Source: Selaginella moellendorffii (Eukaryota > Streptophyta > Lycopodiopsida > Selaginellales > Selaginellaceae). Taken from it: a stretch of DNA of 35,577 nucleotides. Location of the stretch: positions 32,501 to 68,077 of the forward strand of contig NW_003314364.1 in the NCBI RefSeq assembly GCF_000143415.4, read 5' to 3'. The translations under genes were made by a program, and so were the position numbers. The notes under the pieces are model-generated. The model was not told the origin of the DNA, made no database searches, and was given only the letters and a program-made list of their open reading frames with translations. Positions 1 through 8,926 of the stretch are shown piece after piece. Positions within the stretch are counted from its first letter, which is position 1. The number at the start of each line of letters is the position of its first letter.

Positions 1-194
1 AAACACGAGGGAATTTTGCCCGCCCGGATCCGGACTCAACGGTTACAGCACAGCAAGGGGTGTGTGCTTGGGAGGGGGTGCGAACACCCCACTGCCCCAA
101 AACACACACAAAAGCGAGAGGCTAGCCCGAGCTGTGGCGTACCACACATGTTGGTCGTCCGAGTCTCCCGGTTCTGCCGGAGCATTGGCCAGGA
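1..194. other. Unclassified flank, no gene
   Basis: No coding region is supported here. The end of this stretch (CCGAGTCTCCCGG at about 160, then CCAGGACCCGTC at about 190) recurs in degenerate form about 165 bp downstream (316-345). This suggests an old partial tandem duplication leading into the 1.19-kb duplicated block. The short ORFs on both strands have no recognisable domain. Confidence 0.5.
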
Positions 195-558
195 CCCGTC
201 ACAAGCACATGTGTTGCACCACAGCAATAGGTGTGCAGCCCTCTACCAAAGGCACACACCACCCCACATCAGGAGGATTAACTGCCAGCCAGCCCACCAC
301 CACCGCACGCAAAGATCCGAGTCTCCCGGCTTTCACCAGGACCCGTCCCAATGCGCATTGTGGTGGCGAGCAGGGAGTGTGATGTTGCAGGTAGCAAAAG
401 CAGAGCCACGAGCCAAAGCCAGAAGCCAAAGCCCACTTTGAGCTCGCCCCGCACGCAGTATACCACGTGAAGAGCACTCGCTCGCCCGGATTCGGACCCG
501 GACTCGGACTCCGAGTTCAACTCGGAGTCCACCTCGGCTACCCGACCTCCAACACCCA

Positions 559-634
559 CACTATCCCTACTATACTTTTGGAACCCCCCACAGCCCCCCC
601 CCCCTGGGAGACACACGCTTTGGGCTTTCACCCC
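559..634 (+). repeat. Shared 75-bp module, copy 1
   Basis: The module runs CACTATCCCTACTATAC, then TTTTGGA, a C-rich tract, GGGAGACACACGC and TTTGGGCTTTCACCCC. Related copies lie at 22429-22504, in both gypsy LTRs (25022-25097, 31452-31527), in the family E LTRs and in the terminal tandem repeat (35282-35348, 35507-35572). Confidence 0.8.
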
Positions 635-1021
635 ACAGCATGTATTAGTGTTCGGGCTTAGAATCTGGAAGTGCTGCGACTTCTGCAACATCAACAATGA
701 AAAAGTGGTCATTTTTTCTTACTTTTTTTTTCCGAGTGTCACGAGACGACTCCTAGGAGCGGATGACACGTGGCACACTGTTCATGCCATGTAACATGTG
801 CCGTTTTTAGTGGTTTTTCAACGTAAGAGTCACGTGACATATTTCGAGCTTGGTGTCATGGTAGTAAATGTAGTGTTGCCAACTCATATTTCGGCTAAAG
901 TTGGATGTTTTTGAGTTGTTTTTTTTCGTAGTAACTTATATCGCCACGTGTTATTCCACGTGCTCTAAAGATGGCACACTGGCTCAATGTATGGAACGCA
1001 ACACTATGCCATGTGCAAGCG

Positions 1022-1053
1022 TAGGGTTTAGGGTTTAGGGTAGGGTAGGGTTT
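1022..1053 (+). repeat. Short degenerate telomeric motif (TTTAGGG-type)
   Basis: Two intact TTTAGGG units and several shortened TAGGG units lie in tandem. The identical motif is at 22892-22923 in the duplicate. It is too short to be a telomere and is an interstitial telomere-like microsatellite typical of plant DNA. Confidence 0.75.
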
Positions 1054-1136
1054 GCCACGTGGCATACATTTTGAGCAATTTATATGCCATGAGCTATACC
1101 TTTTAGAAGGTGGCATTCAGACGGATGGTTTGGATG

Positions 1137-1384
1137 AGGTGGCATGCCACGTGGCATACTTTTATGTACTTATAGCATGCCACGTGCCAAACCCTTGGAG
1201 AAGTGGCATCTTGGAGGTTGCATGCCACGTGGTAAACCCTTGGAGAGGTGGTACCTATGGATGCCACATGGCAAACCCTTGGAAAGATGGCATCTTCGAG
1301 GTTGCATGCCACGTGACAAACCCTTGGAGAGGTGGTACCTATGGATGCCACGTGGCAAACCCTTGGAAAGGTGCATCTTGGAGG
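1137..1384 (+). repeat. CACGTG-rich tandem array, left copy (interrupted)
   Basis: Units of about 41-44 bp alternate. Each has a TGCCACGTGG-type palindrome followed by AAACCCTTGGAGAGGTGG. The array is cut at 1384 by the LTR starting at 1385. The uninterrupted version continues at 23007-23450. Open frames across it (for example 117 aa on +) come from the repeat and are not genes. Confidence 0.85.
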
Positions 1385-3152
1385 TGTGAGACACAAAATC
1401 CCTAGGCCCCAAAGTGGAGCCAGAAGGGCGCCACATGGTAGTGGCCGAAGCGAGAGCCAAACGAGCGTAACACGTTTGGACCAAAAGCTCCGACTTGAAA
1501 AGTCAAGAGCGGGAGTGGAACTCCCAACGAAGTGCTCGAGGAACGAGCACGAAGCGAGCAAAAGGCAAGGCTCCAAAAAGGGACCCAAAAGGACCAACAC
1601 ATGACACGTGGGAGTGTCCGAGATGGACTCGAGTTGGAGTCCGAAGTGGAGTCCGAGATGGACCCGAGTTGGAGTCCGAAGTGGAGTCCGAGATGGACCC
1701 GAGTTGGAGTCCGAAGTGGAGTCCGAGATGGACCCGAGTTGGAGTCCGAAGTGGAGTCCGAGATAGACCCGAGATGGAGTCCGAGAAGGAGTCCGAAGTG
1801 GAGTCCGAGGTGGACCTGAGATGGACCCGAGTTGGAGTCCGAAGTGGAGTCCGAGATGGACCCGAGATGGACCCGAGATGGAGTCTGAGATGGAGTCCGA
1901 GGTGGACCCGAGATGGACCTGAAATGGAGTCCGAGATGGAGTCCGAGATGGACCCGAGATGGAGTCCGAGATGGAGTCCGAGATGGACCCGAGATGAACC
2001 CGAGATGGAGTCCGAGATGGAGTCCGAGATGGAGTCCGAGATGGAGTCCGCAGTCGAGACCGAGACCGAGACCGGGACCGAGACCAAGACCGAGACCGAG
2101 ACCGAGATCGGGACCGAGACCGAGACCGAGGCCGAGGCTGAGACCGAGCCCGAGCCCGAGTCCGAGTCCGAATCCGAGTCCGAGTCCGAGTCCGAGTCCG
2201 AGTCCGAGTCCGAGTCCGAGTCCGGAGCCTGAGAGGGTGAAAGCCCAAAGCGTTCGTCTCCCAGACCCTGGGGGGTTTGGTGAGCTCCAAAAGTATAGTA
2301 GGGGGAGGACTGCAGTGGAGCCAGTTTGGCCAGGAAAGGCCAGTTTGGCCCAGGAAGGCCGGACCCAGTGTTGGGTGATGAGCTGCCCACTGGGAAGTCC
2401 AAGACTAGAGTGAACACAGACCGACAAGCGGGGTAGCTTGGTGAAGTGTTCAAGAGCCGGCTCTAGTTCCCCCGGGAGATCGACTGGCCGATGCTCCCAG
2501 TCCAAGTGTGGGTGGCACTACCTACTTGGATACCAGGTGTGGCTCAACAGAACCTCGCTCTAAGCCCATGGCTAGAGCACCCAAGGGCAGAAGGCGAGGA
2601 GAGTACCCAAGTGGCTCGCGTAAGGCCACGGTGTTCCGAAATGTTGTCCCAAAGGCCCAGACTGTGGAAAGGAAGAGGAGCAGTCCTCTGGGGTAGTGAC
2701 CAAGGACACAGTCGTGTGGTGAGGAAGTCCCAGAGGACCGTGGGACTTAGTGGTCGGGCCTGTGGGTCTCGATCCAGTGGCAGTGTTGGCGAACACGGCC
2801 AGGGGCAGAAAGGGACTTAGTGGGGACTGACAGAGGGATATTGGGGAAGGCTATTCCCCTTGTCGGTGGGCATCCTAAGGATGCTAAGGAGTGGATCTGA
2901 GATGACCACTCACGGATGGTTTGCCTAGTCTTGGAGAGCCAAGACGGTGATGCAAGTGGTATTGGACTACCAGTGTGGCAAAGGTGATTGGGCATGGCCT
3001 TAGCGTAACGGGCTGCTATGTCGGTGGTACCTTTGAGTGTCGGTCATGGGATCGGACACGTGGAGCACTTGGACCAAGTGCAAATGTTGAGTGGCATGGA
3101 TGCCATTCTCGGGGCTAGCAAGTCCCAAGTCCTGGATTGGACTTATGGAGTT
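1385..3152 (+). mobile_element. Family E LTR, copy E1 5' LTR (3' end deleted)
   Basis: The LTR begins TGTGAGACACAAAATCCC and matches the 3' LTR pieces of E1 (12936-13029 and 20578-22064). In the alignable 930 bp (2221-3151 against 21129-22059) I see two substitutions. It contains a GACTCG-type minisatellite (about 1617-2230) and a reverse copy of the shared module (2235-2308). The last roughly 80 bp of the LTR, which in the intact copies ends CGCTTACA, are missing. After GGACTTATGGAGTT the sequence passes through about 2-3 filler bases into inverted internal sequence of E3. The candidate left target-site sequence is GGAGG (1380-1384), but no matching right copy survives. Confidence 0.8.
1617..2232. 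repeat. GACTCG / GGACTCCATCTC-type minisatellite in LTR
   Basis: The left part is a 12-bp-type array (GGAGTCCGAGAT with GACCCGAG variants). The middle (about 2050-2150) is GAGACC repeats and the right (2158-2226) is GAGTCC hexamers. Every frame of the hexamer lacks a stop on both strands, which produces long open frames (SR, DS, LG, ES, SP, VR repeats). None should be called a protein. Confidence 0.9.
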
Positions 3153-3937
3153 ATGGATTCCATGGCCCTATCTTGGCCACTCATCTTTTGCTCCTATCCG
3201 TTGATTGTTGCACCAAGCAACATCGAATCTCTACCTCCCTTCTTGAGGTATTGTTTCGGTTCCATAGCAAAGACTCTTCTTTGCCAAGTCCGGAGGATGT
3301 TCACTCCTAGTACGTCTCTTTAGCATCTTCTGCTATGGGCTCTATCCACGGCCCAACTTCGTGACCCTCCCATGGGTCTTTTATAGAGACTACTTTCCTC
3401 GGACTCACTATGCCATCGCACGGACATAGTTTATTTCCCTTAGGTGCTCTTCCCACTTGGTCATCACGACCAAGCCACACCACCTTAAACAGTTCAATTT
3501 CAACATTTTGAACTAGGAACTTCATTCCTTAGCCAACCAAGGACCTTGTCCTTATCTGGCCATAAGATCACCTAGTGATCTCACCTTGGCACCTTAACAG
3601 AGTTGCCAAGAGGTACTTGGTCTTCTAGACCTCCAAGTTGTTGACTATCACCCTGGGGGCATCCCCCACACTTGGCGGTGCACCCAAGCCAGCCCTTATG
3701 GCCAAGGGTTCATAGCAACTGAGATTAGGTGTCCCCATCTCACTCACCACGACCTTGGTGCCACTTGCAACAAAGCGTTCAAGTTAGATATGCTGAGCTT
3801 TCACACTAAGCAATCTAACCGTGCATCACGACTCCGAGGCATCCCTCGCTTGGCGGTGTGCCCAAACCAGTCTCCCCACTGAGAGTCCATGACCACCGAA
3901 ATATGAGTGTCCTCATATTCCAAACCATCACCACGCC

Positions 3938-3992
3938 CTAGTGATTTGGGACTCGAACCCAAGCACTAGAGGGCTGGGACTCGAACCCAACC
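3938..3992 (-). other. Twin T-arm-like hairpins, copy in E3
   Basis: On the minus strand two consecutive hairpins each carry GGTTCGAGTCC, the consensus of a Pol III B box or tRNA T-loop. Orthologous copies are at 11369-11423 (+) and 16204-16258 (-). No matching A box or full cloverleaf was found. Confidence 0.6.
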
Positions 3993-6403
3993 TCCGTATA
4001 TGCATCTACGGACGGCATCACACAAGATGCCTGGCGTGACTCCCCACGCCGGTGCACCAACTCATTTTTAAAGCGCGCTACAGATCACAACTTAGGAACC
4101 TAGTTCCTCCACACTGCCAAGTCCTCTCACTTGGCATGTCCGTGATCATGCATGGACTCCTCCATGCTCGGCCCCATGGCCCACCCTTTTTGAAGTTATC
4201 ACCTTCAACTAGGGTATTTGTTCCCCCGACGTGCCAATCTCGCTTGGCAAGTCCTCCGACCACTGTAACATGGTTCCTGCATAAGCGTGAAAGTCCTTGA
4301 CCATCGACTTTCGTTCAAAGCCCTCTCTTTGAACACTCGGGAACTACTTCCCTAACCTTGATAGCCTTGCCTCATGGCAAGCTTCAAGACCACGCTTCTG
4401 CTGCGCCACTCTGATTTCACGCGTTCCATGAACCATTTACACTTGGCCTTTCTAGGTACTAAGCTACCTAGAATCGTCTTTGGGAACCTTGAAGGAACTC
4501 TGTCCCTCAGCTTGCTAAGGCCTCCCTTTTTGCAAGCCTTCCAAATGCCACATAGTCTAACATGGACAATTCCATATTTTAGACTCTCCATGGCATCACG
4601 GTTGCTAGCGGCAACACCCTCGAGCCCCCACTTGATTCTCCACTCCCAGCTGGCATAACCAACCTTGGTTATGCCCTTTGATTCCTACGGTTCGGTTCTA
4701 TCCCCTTACTTCTTGCTTTTTGGCTTCACACCTTTCCTTTGGTCATTCTCCTCTAGACCAGGAGGATAGCTTTGCACTTTCTATCATGCTTTAGCAAGTA
4801 TTCTTAGGGATGAACCTACCCAATAGCCTAGGGAGTGGTTCCTCAATCCGGGTATGCTCACCTTATAATCCCACACACTGGGATTACATTGTTGCTTATG
4901 GGCCTTTACATGCCCATCACTAGCCTTGCCAAAATTCCATTTTTGGCTTTGTCCAACTCGGGTAGACAGTCCTCTCCTGTCTCCGCAACCTTGGACATTT
5001 GGATAGCACCTTCTATCCATCATTCGCTAGGGACTTAGTCCCTTGGGCTTTATCCATTGCCCTCGCGACATCAAACACCACCCTTTGGTGTTCCAGAGTG
5101 TTCGGGTGTCCCAATGATGGCTTTCTTGACAATGAGTATTTCCTTTTATGACATTGACTTACTATATCACAACACAAGCAACTTATCCCCCGTAAGGGTA
5201 TATCCAACTTCCCTATGCTATTAAGAAGTCTTGGGTAGCTACCTTCTACCCGTTTAACCAGTTATTTTGCACCTCTTGCTTAGTTGCCTCATAGTTGTCA
5301 AGTCCTACAACTCATTGCTTGGTGTTTTCGCACCTCCATCATTATCTGGGTCACCACACTCCAACTGCATGCTCTGCAGCTTAGGCTATGCTATTCCCAT
5401 TTCCATTAGGATTCCTTTGGCAAGGGGTTCTCATGAACCCACCAACATAGCCTCAAGGTATCACACCTTGGCACATTTGGTGTCTCCACACCATCGGCTC
5501 CACGAGCCTACCTCTATGACATTTCCCCTTCGTGTTTAAGTCTTTGCCAAGACCAACACCGCTCTTTCTCATGCCAACCATCCGTTAGCACTGCACCATA
5601 GAGGTCACACACAACTTTATGTCAAAGTTGTTTTCTTCTGGGAACACCTTTCCCATAACTTTAGCATGGCACATTTTGCCATCGATGAGATACCCTCTGT
5701 TCTCATCCTTGGATCCTATGATCCCCCCCCATCCTTTGTGGGGTATAACACACCTCAGTCCAAATGCTTCCATCAGTCCTTTTAGGACCATCCGTTGACT
5801 CTACTTGAGTCATCCAGCAATTTTGGACTTGGTTAATCCACAGACCCGTAAGGTCCTACTTGTGAGGCACTAGCTCACTGGAATACACTTCTGGCATTCC
5901 TGTCCTACTCAAAAGGACTATTTTCACAAGTGTTACTCCGACACTTGATTTTGTTCTCTGGGGGCAACCTTTGCCCCTTAGGACTACTTGTCCATGTGAT
6001 GAGAACACCAACTCATCCACTTAATACACCCCCAACTCCTTGGGTTGTTCCAGCATTTATTAGAGGTAGCCCCGGCTACCTTTTCAAGGACTTGAGTCCT
6101 CTTCCGTATTTGACCTCCCACGGTCATTACTTCTGGTCTCACATTCATGAGCACCAACCTCAACTATATGAGGAAAATCTTGTGACTCCTTTATTGCTTT
6201 GGAGTCTTTATCTTTCCCGTGATCCCAACTGTAGTTGTTTACCACAACTACATTAGCCAGTTTGCTAAGTCAAACGCTCATCTGGATCACATCCTCAACT
6301 CTTTGAGGAAAACCATATACTGTTCCCAAGATCCCAAAGTCGTTCCATTATTGGCCCTTTTCTATCCACCACCTCGTCTACAAGTTCACACATGAACTGT
6401 AAT

Positions 6404-6915
6404 ATCAGTCACACAGCAGCGAGGAGAGGACTCCCAGGCAGCAGCAGCATCACCATTACCGGAGACGGCACACTCCTCCTCAGTTCACCGCACTGTGGGA
6501 TCCAGGACAGTACATCTCCAGGGGCTTCTTATATCTCTGGAAAACTGTAGGCGTCATACAGATGGAGATCAAGCAAGGGCGGTGTACCTTCACTGATCTC
6601 ACGATCGACTCAAGTCCTTCACATCTGTAGATGCAACCACATGGGAGAGATGAGGTTGGGGACCATGGATAAGGCGCGAAGTTCACCACCAGTACGGATA
6701 GGGAGCACGCGTTTGCGGAGTGAGTGGCATGGCTTTGGGCAGCACAGAACCGGACACTAGTTCCTTGATCTGATCTGCACAGAACCGAACCGCACTCTAG
6801 TTCTAGGGATCCTCCCCTCTTCTCAACCCCCCCATATGCTCTTTGCCAGTTTCGAGCATGTCGAAACTGGACCTCTATGGTTTTTCAAGAGGATAAATAT
6901 GAAAAGCCCCCATTG
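6404..6915. mobile_element. 512-bp insertion with 16-bp target duplication
   Basis: The insertion is flanked by identical ACACATGAACTGTAAT copies at 6388-6403 and 6916-6931. The related empty site is present once in E1 (about 8962-8977, reverse strand) and once in E2 (about 18657-18672), which shows that this is an insertion specific to E3. A target duplication this long points to target-primed reverse transcription (SINE, truncated LINE or processed transcript), but there is no poly-A tail or recognised tRNA head. A 69-aa minus-strand ORF (6480-6689) has no domain I recognise. A perfect hairpin lies at 6846-6870. Confidence 0.75.
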
Positions 6916-7049
6916 ACACATGAACTGTAATGGAGAGCCATGTCTTCCCGACTTGCTACTCCTCAAGGATAGGCCCACTCCTCGGACCTTCCGATGCCAA
7001 CACTAGTGGTGATATACTTGAGCACCAATAAAAGTCGGACTAAGGAACA

Positions 7050-7061
7050 GCTCCGATACCA
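7050..7061 (-). other. Primer-binding site of E3
   Basis: The minus strand reads TGGTATCGGAGC, one mismatch from the TGGTATCAGAGC complement of initiator tRNA-Met that is usual for plant LTR elements. It lies 3 nt from the LTR end at 7065 and so sets the element's orientation. Confidence 0.85.
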
Positions 7062-7984
7062 AATTGTAAGCGACTAAATTTTCCATTCTACTTTAGTCAC
7101 TTAACCACACCTCTGACCACTTGGAGGAGTCTCATTCACAACCTCCATAAGTCCAATCCAGGACTTGGGACTTGCTAGCCCCGAGAATGGCATCCATGCC
7201 ACTTAACATTTGCACTTGGTCCAAGTGCTCCACGTGTCCGATCCCATGACCGACACTCAGAGGTACCACCGACATAGCAGCCCGTTACACTAAGGCCATG
7301 CCCAATCACCTTTGCCACACTGGTAGTCCAATACCACTCGCATCACCGTCTTGGCTCTCCAAGACTAGGCAAACCATCCGTGAGTGGTCATCTCAGATCC
7401 ACTCCTTAGCATCCTTAGGATGCCCACCGACAAGGGGAATAGCCTTCCTCAATATCCCTCTGTCAGTTCCCACTATGTCCCTTTCTGCCCCTGGTCGTGT
7501 TTGCCAACACTGCCACTGGATCGAGACCCACAGGCCCGACCACTAAGTCCCACGGTCCTCTGGGACTTCCTCACCACACGACTGTGTCCTTGGTCACTAC
7601 CCCAGAGGACTGTTCCTCTTCCTTTCCACAGGCTGGGCCTTCGGGACAACATTTCAGAACACCGTGGCCTTACGCGAGCCACCTGGGTACTCTCCTCGCC
7701 TTTCGCCTTTAGGTGCTCTAGCCATGGGCTTAGAGCGAGGTTCCGTTGAGCCACACCAGGTATCCAAGTAGGTAGTGCCACCCACACTTGGACTGGGAGC
7801 ATCGGCCAGTCGATCTCCCGGGGGAACTAGAGCCGGCTCTTGAACACTTCACCAAGCTACCCCGCTTGTCGGTCTGTGTTCACTCTAGTCTTGGACTTCC
7901 CAGTGGGCAGCTCATCACCCAACACTGGGTCCGGCCTTCCTGGGCCAAACTGGCCTTTCCTGGCCAAACTGGCTCCACTGCAGT

Positions 7985-8059
7985 CCTCCCCCTACTATAC
8001 TTTTGGAGCTCACCAAACCCCCCAGGGTCTGGGAGACGAACGCTTTGGGCTTTCACCCT
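7985..8059 (+). repeat. Shared 75-bp module in E3 LTR
   Basis: CTCCCCCTACTATACTTTTGG, a C-rich stretch and GGGAGACGAACGC followed by TTTGGGCTTTCACCC. It is antisense to the LTR's own orientation, as it also is in the gypsy LTRs. Confidence 0.8.
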
Positions 8060-8700
8060 CTCAGGCTCCGGACTCGGACTCGGACTCGGACTCGGACTCG
8101 GACTCGGACTCGGACTCGGACTCGGACTCGGACTTGGGCTCGGGCTCGGTCTCAGCCTCGGCCTCGGTCTCGGTCTCGGTCCCGATCTCAGTCTCGGTCT
8201 CGATCTCGGTCTCGGTCCCGGTCTCGGTCTCGACTTCGGACTCCATCTCAAACTCCATCTCGGACTCCATCTCGGACTCCATCTCGGGTCCATCTCAGGT
8301 CCATCTCGGACTCCATCTCGGACTCCATCTCGGACTCCATCTCGGGTCCATCTCAGGTCCATCTCGGACTCCATCTCGGACTCCATCTCGGGTCCATCTC
8401 GGACTCCATCTCGGACTCCATTTCGGGTCCATCTCGAGTCCACCTCGGACTCCATCTCGGACTCCATCTCGGACTCCATCTCGGGTCCATCTCGGACTCC
8501 ACTTCGGACTCCAACTCGGGTCCATCTCGGGTCCATCTCGGACTCCACTTCGGACTCCACCTCGGGTCCATCTCGGACTCCACTTCGGACTCCAACTCGG
8601 GTCCATCTCGGACTCCATCTCGGACTCCATTTCGGGTCCATCTCGGGTCCACCTCGGACTCCATCTCGGACTCCATCTCGGACTCCATCTCGGACACTCC
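8060..8700. repeat. Stop-free minisatellite in E3 LTR
   Basis: GGACTC hexamers, then GGTCTC-type repeats, then interspersed GGACTCCATCTC and GGGTCCATCTC units. Open frames of 299-373 aa on both strands cross it. They are made of DS, RT, LG, ES and SP repeats and reflect the absence of stop codons in the unit. Confidence 0.9.
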
Positions 8701-8926
8701 CACGTGTCATGTGTTGGTCCTTTTGGGTCCCTTTTTGGAGCCTCGCCTTTTTCTCGCTTCGTGCTCGTTCCTCGAGCACTTCGTTGGGAGTTCCACTCCC
8801 GCTCTTGACTTTTCAAGTCGGAGCTTTTGGTCCAAACGTGTTACGCTCGTTTGGCTCTCGCTTCGGCCCCTACCATGTGGCGCCCTTCCGGCTCCACTTT
8901 GGGGCCTAGGGATTTTGTGTCTCACA

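Larger units (their letters stand above)
195..1384 (+). repeat. Left copy of 1.19-kb direct duplication (block A)
   Basis: This block matches 22065-23254 at a constant offset of 21870 with no indel. I noticed three substitutions (309/22179, 528/22398 and 1201/23071), so identity is about 99.7%. It contains a copy of the shared 75-bp module (559-634), a degenerate telomeric motif (1022-1053) and the start of a CACGTG-rich tandem array (1137-1384). It ends exactly where an LTR starting TGTGAGACAC begins. No protein-coding gene is evident; the ORFs are short and domain-free. Confidence 0.9.
3153..7064 (-). mobile_element. Family E internal region, copy E3 (3' part deleted)
   Basis: This non-coding internal domain is oriented on the minus strand and matches 15423-18805 of E2. 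Relative to E2 it lacks about 720 bp at the 3' end plus the whole 3' LTR, and it carries a 512-bp insertion at 6404-6915. All ORFs are under 110 aa. I saw no gag zinc knuckle, protease DTG, reverse transcriptase YxDD or integrase motif. The sequence is packed with perfect stem-loops, for example AACACCA/TGGTGTT at 5074-5092 and ACAACTTT/AAAGTTGT at 5611-5631. With its LTR at 7065-8926 it forms a truncated minus-strand element. Confidence 0.78.
7065..8926 (-). mobile_element. Family E 5' LTR, copy E3 (complete, 1862 bp)
   Basis: This is the most complete LTR in the window, with TG..CA ends. The minus strand starts TGTGAGACAC at 8926 and ends CGCTTACA at 7065. It holds a GGACTC minisatellite with about 11 tandem hexamers (8069-8129), a GGACTCCATCTC array (about 8230-8700) and the shared module (7985-8059). 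Next to the primer-binding site is the inverted repeat GACTAAA/TTTAGTC. At 8926 it abuts plus-strand E1 internal sequence directly, so E3 was inserted within E1. The GAGGA after 8926 is a possible target duplication whose partner has been deleted. Confidence 0.85.

Noticed and set aside
195-1384. Block A as the target-site duplication or as the LTR of a giant composite element
   Set aside because: At 1.19 kb it is far beyond any integrase duplication. It lacks TG..CA ends and an adjacent primer-binding site or polypurine tract.
3307-3525. Conserved 72-aa minus-strand ORF present in two internal regions (also 11836-12054 in E1)
   Set aside because: Conservation follows from the recent common origin of the copies. 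There is no known domain, and the region is made of hairpins. A dN/dS test over many copies could revive it.
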